The notes under the pieces are model-generated. The model made no database searches. It was not told where the DNA came from and saw only the letters and a list, made by a program, of their open reading frames with translations. Position numbers and translations under genes: made by a program. From the NCBI GenBank assembly GCA_036936605.1, contig JAUPFV010000002.1:217489046-217553045 (forward strand): DNA of 64,000 nucleotides, written 5' to 3'. Source of the DNA: Limnanthes douglasii subsp. nivea. Lineage: Eukaryota; Streptophyta; Magnoliopsida; Brassicales; Limnanthaceae. The number at the start of each line of letters is the position of its first letter. Position 1 is the stretch's first letter. Below, one piece after another: positions 1 through 11,349 of this stretch.

Positions 1-811
1 CTCACCTTCTTTTTTCTTCAATCAAGCTCCATTGCTCTATTTGCATCATTAAGCTCTTCGGAATATGTCATAATTTGATAAGACGGAAAAACTCCCTTGG
101 ATGGTACAACTGCATCTATCCCATATACCAATGAAAATGAGGATTCTGATGTTACTGTATGAGAAATTGTTCGGTATGCTAAAGAACTTCTTGCAGATAA
201 TCAGGCCACTTTCCTGCCTTCCCTTCCAAGTTTTTCTTTAGCCTATCAAGAATTGTCTGGTTGGTGACTTCTACTTTCCCATTTTCTTATGGGTGAAAAG
301 GAGCTGAAAAACACTGATATATCCCTCAAGAATTTAAAAAGTTATTCAAATTTTTGTTATCAAATTGAGGTTCATTATCTGTAGTGATTTTCATGGGAAC
401 CCCAAAACGACAAAAAATATTCTAAGTCATAAATCTGATTACATCTTTGGTTTTTGTTCCTGTTAATGGCTCTGATATACTTTTGAGGGGACCTCCTGCC
501 TTATGAATTATATTAGCGAACCTTTGACAGGTATCACATCTTTTAACCAACTTTTTCACATCGGAAGAGATTGTAGGATAGTAGTATCCGGCCAAAAACA
601 CTCTTCTTATTAGAGCCTTGTACCCACAATGAACAAACCTTTCTCCATCATGAAATTTTGATAATATCATTTGTGATTCATTCTTGCTTAAGCATCGAAG
701 CAAAGGTCTATTGAAATATTTTTTGTATAAGATGCCTCCAAGGATCATATATCCATGAGATTTGAAACGTACTTTTTTAAGACAATGACTTATCAACTTG
801 TATTTCATCAT
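1..811 (-). pseudogene. Ty3 integrase: zinc-finger and core remnant (copy A)
   Basis: The open stretch 811-422 (129 codons) holds an H2C2 integrase zinc finger: paired histidines in FHDGERFVH, then CDTCQRF. It is preceded by ILYKKYFNRPLLRCL, typical of Ty3 elements. Lower coordinates continue into the core with a TDNE-like motif and NGKVEVTNQTILDRLK, interrupted by stops. The enzyme inserts retroelement DNA into the genome. The copy-B partner has a private stop (minus-strand TAG at 42,520-42,522) where this copy keeps tyrosine, so that lesion followed the duplication. Confidence 0.8.
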
Positions 812-993
812 TTACCAAAAACATAATGATGTCTAGTCTCAAATCTTCCTCTTCACAAACATATATTTGAGGGTCTTCATCTATCATTCCAATTTATTGC
901 TTTAAATTTTTAACAATCGATGGGCTTTCCTGTGTAATAATCGATGGATACGTCTCCGAATACAAAGCGGTTGCTAAGGAATCTGCCACAGAA

Positions 994-1251
994 TTATTCC
1001 TTTTGGACATGCTCGTAACTGATTTTTTTGAAGACTAAAGATAAATCTTTTAGCTCATTTAAATATTTTACTAGATGATCTTTACGAGTTTCGGATTGTC
1101 CAGACGCATGATTAACAATGAGCTGTGAATCACTAAGAAACTTAAATTTTTTAGCCCCACAGATTTGTGCAAGCCTTAATCCTGCGAGAGTTGCCTCGTA
1201 CTCTTCTTCACTATTTGTTTCTCTTAAGCCAAAATGGATAGCCTGATACAT
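994..1251 (-). pseudogene. Ty3 RNase H remnant (copy A)
   Basis: An 85-codon stretch with RNase H features: the glutamate block NSEEEYEATLAGLRLA and the aspartate block FLSDSQLIVNHASGQ, then a lysine-rich helix KDHLVKYLNELKDL. RNase H removes RNA from the RNA:DNA hybrid during reverse transcription. The first catalytic aspartate block should lie near 1,300-1,340 but I could not read it cleanly in frame. The copy-B partner carries a private stop just before the glutamate block. Confidence 0.75.
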
Positions 1252-1889
1252 TTCTACTCTCTTTGGAGAAACCAGTTATACCCTATCCCCACTTCCTCAT
1301 ATGTTTGAGCCTCAATCTGTTCGGATTACCCATTTTGCTTCAAAATTATCTTCATTAGTGTCCATATCCGACCGCTCATAATGAAACTCTACTAAGAAAT
1401 TTGTTAAGGCTTGTGCTTTGATTTCATTTATAGGTTCAAACTCAAATTAAAATCTCCTAGTTCATTTAATGGAAAAGACATTCGTACCACGATAGAAGGA
1501 GCTTGAAAATATGGCCTCTTTTTTCGAGCAGCAATTACTAATATAAGAGCCAATTTTTCTAACGTTAAATACCATTTTTTCTCATTGAATAAAATTTTGA
1601 TGATGTAGTACACTGGTTTTGGAACATTATCTTCCTCTCAGACTAACACAACACTTACACCATGTGAGACTGCTATATAAACAAATAATATTTCCCCCAG
1701 AAAAGTCTTTGTGAGGATTTCTGGTGAAGAAATATATTATTTAATCTCATAGAGAGCCTCTAAAAATTATTTTGTCCAGTTGAAATAACTTGCATTTCTT
1801 AATAATTGAAAAATGATCACATTTATCGAAGAGCAAAATATAAATATATCTAGCGCTGCCAACCTGCCTATTAATATTTGAACTTCTTT

Positions 1890-2500
1890 TATATTTCTAG
1901 GATGAGTCATAGATGTTAAAAATTTTAACTATTCTGGGTCGGTTTCAATCCTTTTTTCAATTACTATATATCCGAGGAACTTTCATGATCGAACCCCAAA
2001 TGTGCATTTTGCTGGGTTTAATTCTAAGTTCACCATTTTTAAGTTAATAAAAGTTTCCTCTAGATCCTCAAAATAATCCTCATCTTTAGAATGTTTTACC
2101 TGCATATCATCGATATATACTTAAATATTTCGCCCAATTTGTGACTCGTTAAGTTTTATTCACCAGACGCTGATAAGTTTCCCATGCATTCTTTAACCCA
2201 AACGATATTACTCTATAACAGTGCAAACCCCTTCCAGTAATAAACGAAGTGTCCGCTTCATCCCTCGAATCCTTTTGGATTTGATTATATCATACATAAT
2301 CATCCATAAAAGAAAGCAACCAGTTTCCTGATGTGGAATCTACCAGATGGTCTATCTGTGGGACATGTAAATGATCTTTTGGATAAGTCTTATTTAAGTC
2401 TGTGAAATCTACACACATTCTCCATTCACCATTTTTCTTTTTGACCAATTCTGGGTTTTTTGCCCATAAAGGATATTGTGATTCTCAAATATGCCTTACT
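1890..2500 (-). pseudogene. Ty3 reverse transcriptase remnant (copy A)
   Basis: Minus-strand translation gives the gypsy motifs in order: NPELVKKKNGEWRMCVDFTD, LNKTYPKDHLHVPQIDHLVD, an MDAYSGYNQI-like block with an in-frame stop, and the catalytic block YIDDM near 2,110. A stop (minus-strand TAA at 2,121-2,123) lies just before the catalytic block here, while copy B reads lysine. The copies therefore decayed separately after duplication. The plus-strand open stretch at 2,491-2,694 is a shadow of the linker. Confidence 0.8.
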
Positions 2501-3110
2501 CTGGAAAGACGCTCTATTCTACCACTATTACCTCAGATTTCTCATGGGAGAAATGTCTCATTTTATGTATTATGACAAATAATTTATGGGGGGGATACCA
2601 GTTACATCTTCGGAACACCTGGCAAACATATCTAATTTTGAGGATAAAAAATCAATCAAAATTTACCTCAAATTTAGAGATAACTTTGTTCTAATCTTTA
2701 ACACTTTACCATCTAGATATACATGATCTTCATAATTTTATCGGGAACAAAAAGACCATGGGAATTTCTTGGGTCATCATAAGGAGTTGGCTCCGAGGAA
2801 GTCCCCGCTAGCTGTTATGCTTTCTATGATTCATTCCCCCGAACTTGCTTGGACGAGAAAATAATTCGGTAACATTCTCTAGCAATTTTTATTACTCCTC
2901 CTAATTGTCTTTACATTGTTCCCCACAACATACTTTAAACACTGATGAACTGTAAAGATAAAAGCATGCATTTTTTATATCCATTCCCCCCAAAGATATC
3001 ATTCTAAGATGTAGGAGCATCTACTATGATAAACAAAATTTTAACTTCTTTTATAAATGGTCCCCGACCTAATTCAACCATACTTTTAAATTCTCCAATT
3101 ACTTCAACAG

Positions 3111-3383
3111 TCACCCCTGTGAATCCAACAATAGTTTGATCAGACTTTCGGATAACAAGAGGGTCAATAATTTCTTATAAGTGCTCATGATCAATATGTT
3201 GGTGGAACTTTCTGTGTCACTTAGAGCTCTTTGCACTTGATCACCGGCTATCCCTGTTGCAATTACCAGTGAATCCTCATGTGGGCCTGCCATATTTCTC
3301 ATATCATCATCTTCAAAACAAATTATTGGGAAGGGAGCTCGATGCTGATGTGCAGAGGCACCCACTTCTAGTTGAGTAATCAA
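3111..3383 (-). pseudogene. Ty3 aspartic protease remnant (copy A)
   Basis: A 90-codon open stretch resembling plant Ty3 gag-pol proteases. ICFEDDDMRNMAGPHEDSLV leads into an active-site-like segment ALSDTESSTNIL, where the family has a D-T/N-G-S-S pattern. The glycine is replaced by glutamate, so the protease would be inactive. The protease normally cleaves the gag-pol polyprotein. Gag should lie at higher coordinates but is absent; the match to the family fades by about 3,400. Confidence 0.7.
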
Positions 3384-3505
3384 GCTGACTATATGTCTCT
3401 TCTGGAAGTTGTTCGAATTTTCTGCAATTGTATCACCCCTAAAAATTTATTATATGTGAATATTATGGTAAATAAAAATTAATAGGAATATTATAGTTGA
3501 GTTGC

Positions 3506-3520
3506 TAAATCATATTTTTT
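3506..3520. repeat. Target-site duplication of SINE, left
   Basis: taaatcatatttttt, repeated exactly at 3,732-3,746 on the other side of the SINE. Confidence 0.88.
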
Positions 3521-3731
3521 TCGGATGGAACCCGCAGCCGCTACTCAGAGTGCAATGAGTGCGCACAGGGTAAGCCCTCAGTCTGACGCGATAGCCTGCA
3601 AACCAACGCCAGAAGGTAAACCACACAAGGTGACAGGCTCAGCCGAGAAAGCGTATGTAGAGGGACTCGAACTCATGAACTTTGGTCACAAGAATGCCAT
3701 ACTCAACCAACTCGGCTACCCCCTTGGGGCG
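3521..3731 (-). mobile_element. tRNA-derived SINE (copy A)
   Basis: On the minus strand the element begins CGCCCCAAGGGGG and contains a pol III A box (TAGCCGAGTTGG, just inside the 5' end) and a B box (GAGTTCGAGTCC) about 40 nt on, as in a tRNA gene. It ends in an A-rich tail (plus-strand T run at 3,515-3,521). It is flanked by a 15-bp target duplication taaatcatatttttt at 3,506-3,520 and 3,732-3,746. It is visibly richer in G+C than its surroundings. The 69-codon plus-strand open frame across it is accidental. The same insertion occurs in copy B, so it predates the duplication. Confidence 0.88.
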
Positions 3732-3746
3732 TAAATCATATTTTTT
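3732..3746. repeat. Target-site duplication of SINE, right
   Basis: Exact repeat of 3,506-3,520. Confidence 0.88.
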
Positions 3747-3955
3747 GTTATTATGTCAGATGTATATAATGTTAGCGCGGTATAGATGTTTGAACTTAAT
3801 GTTATAACTTTATCATACCTGAATATTATAGTAAATAGAAACTAATTAATATATTAAAAATTTAGGAAAAAATTGGAGTATTCTATTGATGTCGATTTAC
3901 ACAAAATATAATACATAAAACATTTTAAACTAGTTAATTTATGTGAAATGAATGG

Positions 3956-3986
<31 letters not shown>

Positions 3987-4756
3987 AACTTTTGAAAGTA
4001 AATATATAAATATATAAAAAATCAACATAAAAAAGAATACATGACATTTTCAATTGAAGGCAAACTACATAATTATTGACAAAGAATATTAATTCAATTT
4101 GTTATGAGATAAAATATGAAAATGTATCATGTATAAAAAATCATTGTTTAAGATTGTATGGGTGAAAATATCTTTCAATTATTTTGTATCGTATTTATTT
4201 TTAAGGATTCACAAATTTAGATAACTATACATGGATATAAGAGTCTTTATGATCAGTGATGGCGGATATAGGTTACGCCTTAGTGAACAAATAAGTGATT
4301 CAATACCTTTCACATGCAAGTTTTTTTTCTCAAATATCGAGTGCCAAATAATCCACAATGGCGTGGAGTCAAAACTAGAATATCTAAAAATATAGAATCG
4401 ACATTGTCACTAATCAAGATGCATATGAAGCATATTTTTATGCTACATATTATCGTCTTCATTGGTTTGCACATTCATAAAATTCTCTTTGCAACCAAAA
4501 AATCTTAATTTACAACAAAGTTTTATACTCTTCTAACAACGACATAAATATGATTCATCTTCATCTTTATTCTATACCTCACTCTGATCTTTCAGTATCA
4601 TTATTATTTGGTGAGAATATTGTATGAACATAATAACTCATGCTTTGTGATAAGTGCATTTCATGTCACTTATTACGCTTCCATTATTTTTAAAATCGTT
4701 GCGAGTTCTCAAGTATATGTTGGGTTTTAACGTGTTTTTTATTCATTTCTCGTAGG
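3747..4756. other. A+T-rich spacer, no gene seen
   Basis: Contains a short (TA)n tract at about 3,957-3,980 (shorter in copy B) and otherwise unremarkable A+T-rich sequence. A 64-codon open stretch at 4,314-4,508 is kept in copy B but has no recognisable motif. I treat it as chance. Confidence 0.6.
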
Positions 4757-5937
4757 ATGCTCATCGATGGCATTTCACCGCTTCTCGGTGACTTTATGTT
4801 GGATTTAAGGGTCAAAGCACCATTGCATGTTGGACGAGAAGAAAACAGGATGGAATTTCGTCGCTGGTGCCAATGTTTTCGGTATAGGGAATGAAACAGC
4901 TAAAGATGGTTCCCCAAAAGCTAGAGTGGTTGCTTACAAGGTGTGTTGGTCGGGTAGTTGTTTTAATTCTGATATCATGTCGGGTTTTGACATGGCTATC
5001 GAAGATGGGGTGGACGTTCTTTCCGTTTCACTTGGTGGGCAGAGTCAAGAATAGTTTGAAGACTCTATTGCCATTGGCTCATTCAACGCAGTTAAAAATG
5101 GTATCACTATTGTTGCCTCAGCTGGTAACAGTGGGCCTACTCCTTCAACTGTTTCTAATGCTGCTCCTTGGATATTCACGATTGGCGCGAGCACTCTCGA
5201 CAGAGAGTTTTAAGCGTCACTAAAACTCGATAACGGAAAAACGTTTCAGGGAGAAAGTCTTGTTAAGCAGCTTAATCAGCAGCTCTGCCTGAATCCAAGA
5301 ATTACCCCCTTATCACAGGGGCACAAGCTAAAACCGCTAATGCATCAGATGAATTAGCTTTGTTATGCCTGCCAGAACAACTCGACCCATCCAAAGCCAA
5401 GGGAAATATTGTGGTTTGTCTCAGGGGTCTAAGCGCGGGAGTCGATAAATGGAAGCAAGCACTTCTAGTTGGTGCTGTTGGAATGATCCTTTGTAATGAT
5501 GAGGCAAGCGGAAACAAAATTATTTCCGATCCTCACGTTCTTCCTGAGACGCAAATCCGCTTCTGAGATGGGCTTCAAGTCTTTTCTTACATCAATTGGA
5601 CCAAGAATCCGTTAGGATATATTACACCCCTAGTGGCACACTTGAATGCCAAGCCAACTCCATTCATGGCAGCGTTTTCATCTAGAGGAACCTGTAATAT
5701 AACATCAGAGATTCTTAAGCCTGATGCAACTGCACCTAGAGTGAACATCATAGCTACCTACACTAAAGCAACAAGTCGATCCGACGACCCTAGTGACAAG
5801 CGTAGTACTCCATTCAACACTGAATCTGGAACATGTATGTCTTGCCCTCATGTCTCTGGAATCGTTGGTCTTCTTAAGACAATGTATCCTGAATGGAGTC
5901 CGGCTACAATAAGATCTGCTATAATGACTACATAATT
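4757..5937 (+). pseudogene. Subtilisin-like serine protease (subtilase) pseudogene, copy A
   Basis: Translated pieces match plant subtilases, which are secreted serine proteases. In order: a degraded catalytic-His region at the 5' end, then FVAGANVFGIGNETAKDGSP, VAYKVCWSG, GVDVLSVSLGG, the oxyanion-hole asparagine in ASAGNSGP, a PA-like insert (KGNIVVCLRG, VGAVGMILCND), FSSRG, LKPDATAP, and the catalytic-Ser block ESGTCMSCPHVSG. The catalytic serine is replaced by cysteine (TGT, 5,834-5,836). Lesions: TAG 5,052-5,054, TAA 5,211-5,213, a frameshift near 5,275-5,290, TGA 5,564-5,566. The N-terminal signal, propeptide and catalytic Asp are missing. It ends at SAIMTT, before the fibronectin-like C-terminal domain. 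Copy B shares all these lesions. Confidence 0.9.
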
Positions 5938-6129
5938 TTCTGTAGGCTTATTTTGATTTCTGTTTTGAGCCCGTTATCACTAGTTCTTTCTGTTGGGCCT
6001 AGACGTCGACCCGTACTGATCCCAACCCTATTCCAATTCAGAGAAGAAGGCAGAGAGGGGGGGGGGGGGAGAATCAGAGATTAAGAAGGGAGAGAGGAAG
6101 ATCAAGGAGGAGGAACATACAACTACACT

Positions 6130-7060
6130 GAGATCAAGAAGCGTGACGACTACTTTTGTTTTCTATATATAGCTTATGTATTGCTCTCGTCAGGCGATAC
6201 TTTGTGGTTATTAGTCAGTTTAACGTTCTCTAAACTCTTATTTATCTATTTACATTCGTCTTAGAACTATGTTAATTTTTGAGCCCATGATGATGATTCG
6301 TTCGATTATGAACTAATCGTTGTCATGAGACTCTAATGGATTTGTCTGAATAATACTTATGGTTTGATTGCTTTATTGATTTGTGAGATACGTTTATCAA
6401 TTACCTAGTATGGTTCTTCTTATCGTTAGAAGCGTTACGAACATCTAGTTCGTTAATCGTTAATGAATGCAAAAGTGGATTTAAGGGTTTAGAACTTGCC
6501 ATGCTAGCATAGGTTCCTGAATGATTCGTATTGTGATTGTTTATGATTCGTAATATGTCACTCACCATATCATATTACCCTATGTAATCGAAATAGATAA
6601 CTTGCACTTAAAACGAAGTGTATCTCAATTCGTATAGACATATAGGAGTGCCATGCAAGCGGTGTCTGCTTAGCGGCTATCTCTTTTGTGGATGTTTAAG
6701 TGGTTTGGTTTACGTGTACTGGAAGGTAGCGTATACTAATTTCATGTTATCTGATTAGTAATCGTTGTTATCACACATATTGATTAAGTATATTAAAAAT
6801 CTGAGTAAAATAAAAATAAAGTTAGGGTCCCGTGTTTTCTCTCTCATAAGTAAACTCGTTAGTCAATCTCGTTAGTTAATTTGCTTTGTTATAATCATTC
6901 ACCCAAACTTTATTACTTGTTCAAGCATTAGTCTAATAATCATATGTTGTTGCATAAGTGAATTCTTGTCATATACACCTGGTCTTCGTGGGAACGAACT
7001 TACTTACTACTTGCTTTATTTGATCACGTATACTTGCGTGTAAAAAGTGTTAACACTTTG
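6130..7060 (+). mobile_element. Possible LTR-retroelement leader or LARD remnant, copy A
   Basis: The text acttgccatgctagcatagg near 6,490, followed after about 450 bp by a gggaacgaac...atacttgcgtgt segment near 6,985-7,045, resembles the non-coding leader and LTR-end sequence common in large plant LTR elements without coding capacity. I found no second LTR and no clear primer-binding site. The call rests on resemblance only. Confidence 0.3.
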
Positions 7061-7757
7061 GCACTTAATGCATTGCATACGATGATCACATGCATAGAAG
7101 ATTGAATTTTACTTTATTTTCATGGGTGATAATGGATTTTTTTTTTAATTTACAAGTTGGTTTTATGACCATCATATCTTTCATTTAATAACTTGGTATC
7201 ATGACAAATGGACTTGAACCAAATGTTTAGCACGTGGTTTCCATTTCTTGAGTTGTTGCCCAACCAAACTAGCATTATGCAATATATCTGTTAAAATTAC
7301 ATAATATTGTATTTTCATTATGTTTGAATTTCTCTATTAAGACAATTGGAAAATCTTGTCATCGTAGTTTCATTATTTTTTTCAATGCTAACTCTTAGTA
7401 TGATGATCTTCATTATTGTAAATAATCATGTATACTTTTATTGTTTCGATTCAGTCATCGCAGTTTTTAGTGTGGTCCTCGATGATAAAGGTTTGATATA
7501 AAACGTCTCCTCATAACAACCGACATATCTTCCCATGACCCATTATATGAGATACTCGCCAATTTTCCTACTTCGCACCAACTAATCTCAACAATTAATG
7601 GCATAATAAGAAAAAGTTAAAGGTAATTTATCCTTTAAAAAAATAAATATATAAATAAAAATTTAAAATATAATTTATTATAAGTGTGATCATGTGTGAT
7701 CACCATTTTTAAATTTTAAATGAGGGTAATTTTTTTAATTAAAAAACTAAAGCTAAA

Positions 7758-7764
<7 letters not shown>

Positions 7765-7807
<43 letters not shown>
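7765..7807. repeat. (TA)n microsatellite
   Basis: An uninterrupted TA tract in A+T-rich DNA. The copy-B partner is at about 49,686-49,727. Confidence 0.95.
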
Positions 7808-7809
<2 letters not shown>

Positions 7810-9357
7810 GGATTAAAAATAAATAAATAAGATATTTTTATTTGTAAAAGATGTATAAAATAGAGTTTGAAGCTGTATAATTTTATATAAAAATGATATT
7901 TTATAAAAATAAAAATTAAATTAATTTACTATGACGCGCATAACATGGATGAGTTACAATAATTGAGTCGGTAAAACCCCATTTTTCCTATTTATAGTGA
8001 TACTAAAAAAATCATTTTTAATATTTATAGTTGTGATTTTGGAAAATTTTACTTATGTATTAAAAATGAACGTATATAAGGTTTCAAATTCAAAATTTCC
8101 ATAACCTCTCCCAAATTTAAGAATTCCATTCATTTTTTTGTTTATGCATTTTGAAATCAAAAGAAAAGAACGGGATCTTTTCTGACAAATCAACGCATCG
8201 CATCTAATAACTTTAAGCTAATATAAACTTTTGTTTTTTTTTTACATACTAATAAAAAATTATTTTTTTTAAATCCAAAAATTTAGATTTAGATCTTAGA
8301 TTTTAAATAGGATTATGCTTAAGAAAGAGTAATAAAAACCCATTTGAAGCGATTATGGTTATCAAAACGCCATGGAAACGATATGAAATGGTATGTATAT
8401 GAAAATTCAGGTCACCATGTTCTTCACTCGATGGTAAACAAAAATTACTTTTTTAATATCAAATATTATTTAAATGTATAATTATTTTTTTAGAAATAAG
8501 GACACAACAAAACTTTTATTCAATTTATTAGGTTTGAATTCTAGCTTCAGCACATTTCTTTATCTTTTAAGTTTAGTCACTAGAAAAATAATATTTTTAC
8601 CATTAAACTATAATTTTGTAGGTGAGTTTAAATTTTACTATGGTTTATTATACATATATCCGTTAAAAATACTAAAAGATGAGATTTGACAAGTATTTGG
8701 CGAAATGACAAAATCATAAAAAGATTTTGCCAAAATCATTGCAATTTTTTTTCTGCCATGCTTCTGGTGAAGAATAACACAAATTTCATCATTTCATGTG
8801 AAATCCAAGCCTTAGGAGTTTTGAAAATAAAGTAAAAATGCATTGTATTCTCAAGATTAAATGTTTCTTCTATTATCTCAACCATTCAATGAGTTTCAGA
8901 ATTTTTTTAAAAAAAAAGTTGAAAGGTTAGGAGTTAGTTTGGGTATGTTTTAATTTTAAAGTTAGTAAAATTTATGTAAGACAACTAGAAATAGTAAATA
9001 ATGTCATTAAACATAATCAGATAGAAGAAAAATATATTTTAGGTTATTTTTACAAATTAGTATTTTTCCTAATATTTAAAAAAGCAAAAAAAAAAATAAC
9101 AACTACAAGTAATAAATTTTTCTTCTTTAGATAAAGCTATTTGGACCTAAATAGTTGACCCCCTCCAACCACTAGATAAACATATTCTTATTAGACTACA
9201 TATACATATGGTTTTAATTCATATTATTAATCTTCTCCAATATTTTCTCTCTCATTTATGTATGTTATCTCTTTCTCTCTTGTTCGTCTATTTTAACAAA
9301 ATTCCTCTTTAATCTTACAATCTCCTCCTTACTCACCGTGTAATCCTCTTTATTCTT

Positions 9358-9907
9358 ATGGCTCGAACTAAAGCTGCTAAAAGTGACATTAAGTAAGTAT
9401 TTATTTTTCGGGGTTTTTTTTTGTTTATTTATATTCTTCATTTTTTCTTGATAAATCTTAGATTTCTTGGTTAGATTATATATATATATATATATGTGTT
9501 AAAATCTAGTTTTAAAGTGTTGTTGGAGGTCGATTAACGAAAATAATCTAGTTTTTTTTAAAAATTAAAATTTAAGGTTGTGTATTTCGTGAGTAGTGGT
9601 TGTTTGCCTATGCACCAATGATGTATGAGCCTATGCATCGATGGTGCAGATCTTCACACCGCATTGCATAGGTTTGTGCACCCTCGGTGAAAAATGAATC
9701 CCTGGTGCATTGTGCACCGCTAGTGCATTATCCATCCATGGTGCATAACCTATATGTGTTTAATGCATCATATATTTTATTATTAATTTTGGTAATTTTT
9801 TGTAGTTATTTTCTTTTTGGTTCATGTTTACTTCATCCTATATTTTATCTAACTTTGAATTCTTTTTAGACTCAAACCATGAGACAAACCCAGAGACTCA
9901 CGACCAG
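9358..9907 (+). pseudogene. Candidate two-exon gene fragment, copy A (unrecognised)
   Basis: A C/T-rich leader precedes an ATG at 9,358 opening MARTKAAKSDIK. A strong donor GTAAGT follows at 9,393. An acceptor (tctttttag) ends at 9,869, followed by a 38-nt exon (9,870-9,907) and a second donor (CAG|gtaaaa). If these two exons are joined directly, the frame reaches a stop within five codons, so it is either broken or missing a middle exon. Both splice signals persist in copy B (MARTKAVKSDLK). No family is recognised. The MARTK start recalls histone H3, but the following residues do not match. Confidence 0.25.
9600..9755. repeat. Cluster of TGCAC / GTGCA / TGCAT motifs
   Basis: Within about 150 bp there are roughly ten short direct and inverted variants of tgcacc, ggtgca and ctatgca, e.g. 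ctatgcaccaatg, catcgatggtgcag, ccctggtgcattgtgcacc. It lies inside the candidate intron of the unrecognised fragment. It is kept almost unchanged in copy B (about 51,525-51,675). Confidence 0.6.
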
Positions 9908-11257
9908 GTAAAACTATTATCGACATCAAGTCTGAACTTGATGCTCATGCGAAAACTCAAGTTTCTCGAATAAATGTATCCAATAATATAGTAAACAATA
10001 TAACAAAATAATATTAGGCATTGATGTGTCATTTATGTGTCATTTATACTATAATAATAAACAATATAATATTAGGCAATGATACCAAATTACATAAACA
10101 ATAATAACAAACAAAATATAATAAACTATATAATAAAATAATATTAGGCATTGATGTGTCATTTATACTATAATGTCGATTTTAAAGCAATGATATCTCT
10201 GGAAGGCCACCTACCGGAGGTGTACATGAAACATATTGGAAGTGTTAATTATACATACTCTGATACTCTACCATACGCATCAGATGTACATCGTCTGAAT
10301 ATCATTAGAAATCAGTTGATATTTTTTAAAATTTGAGTTTGTAATTTGATTTTTCTTTTTGTTGCTTTTATCTCTTTTGGTGTTTGCGTATCTTCTTCAA
10401 TCTATTTATTTTCTACTATTTTCAATAATTAAGGTGGTTAAAATTAAATTTGAATATTTGTTTTTCTTATCTTAAAGAAAAATGAATTTCAATATTGTAA
10501 TGTTTAAGATATAGTTGATTTAGGTGAGTGAATATATTTGGTACTTATTATTTTCGTTAATTATATAATTGTAATTAAATAAGCTATTTAGGGTATATTT
10601 CTTGGAGTTAAAGTCAACATTTGGTAAAAAATGATTTATCTATTTGAGATAATATAACTCTATCTTTTCTTGTTTAAAAATTCCCTTCCACCAATCATAA
10701 AGATTCGATACGAAATAATTATTTTACTATTAGTAGTTACAATATTGTTTTTTTATTATTTACAAAAATATCACCAAGTGAAAAACCAAAAAAAATCCAT
10801 GTACTTTAGTTATTTACATCGAGTTCCACTAAATAGCAAACATAATTACAAATATAAAATAATATGACTTAAAAAAATAAAAACTACTTAAATCGATTTA
10901 ACGAACCATCTTACTAAATTTAAACCTTTTCAATTCAATAAATCCATACCTAATATTCAATTCTAAGATAGTTTATGCAAAACAATTTCTTACTCTCTCG
11001 TAAATATATAATTTTTTTGATTTTTTACAAAAAATCATAAATTGAATAAAAGCTTATCTTTGATAGATTATAAAATAGATCAATGTTGTTTGGTGTCGAA
11101 AATGGGTTTAGAATCCATATATAAGCAATTTCAATCATCGAATCATATGAAATCGAGCTATAGACCATCTTTGACTTGTGCTCGTCGCTAAGGGTATGAT
11201 AAATAAAATGAAACAATTCGCCACATATTGGTAAATTCTTTTATCATTAAATACATC
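9908..11257. other. A+T-rich spacer; 10,145-10,768 absent from copy B
   Basis: The phrase attaggcattgatgtgtcat is repeated near 10,013 and 10,144. The segment from about 10,145 to 10,768 has no counterpart in copy B, which passes directly to atatcaccaagtg. The open frame at 10,151-10,336 lies in this private piece and shows no known motif. Nothing else is recognised. Confidence 0.6.
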
Positions 11258-11349
11258 ATGTTTTATAACTCAAATATATAATGTTTCACAATTCAAATAT
11301 ACCATGTTTCACAATTAAATTAGACAATGTTTCACAATTTAAATTATAC
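11258..11349. repeat. 23-bp minisatellite, four units (copy A)
   Basis: Units start at 11,258, 11,281, 11,304 and 11,327, exactly 23 bp apart. Each begins atgtttcacaatt (first unit atgttttataact). Also present in copy B at 52,568-52,659. Confidence 0.9.

Larger units (their letters stand above)
1..3400 (-). mobile_element. Ty3/gypsy (Tat-type) pol remnant, copy A
   Basis: Read on the minus strand, the order is protease (3,383-3,111), reverse transcriptase (about 2,500-1,890), RNase H (1,251-994), integrase zinc finger (811-422) and integrase core (421-1). This is the Ty3/gypsy order, with integrase last. No gag is found upstream; the block ends near 3,400 in A+T-rich DNA. The partner at 41,666-45,365 shows the rest of the element. 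The reading frame is broken by many stops, so it is inactive. I infer the Tat lineage from the 3' tandem repeats and antisense gene next to the partner copy. Confidence 0.85.
5938..9357. other. Non-coding stretch with retroelement-like leader
   Basis: No gene recognised. It holds a 13-G homopolymer at 6,057-6,069 (8 G in copy B), a leader-like block at 6,130-7,060 (separate entry), a (TA)n tract at 7,765-7,807, and A+T-rich DNA. The 71-codon frame at 8,474-8,689 is conserved in copy B but is hydrophobic low-complexity sequence with no motif. Confidence 0.5.

Noticed and set aside
3525..3734. 69-codon plus-strand ORF, conserved in both copies
   Set aside because: It lies wholly within a minus-strand SINE with A and B boxes and target duplications. 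The conservation reflects recent duplication.
9358..9393. Histone H3 start (MARTK)
   Set aside because: Only the first five residues agree; the following sequence and the intron do not fit a histone gene.
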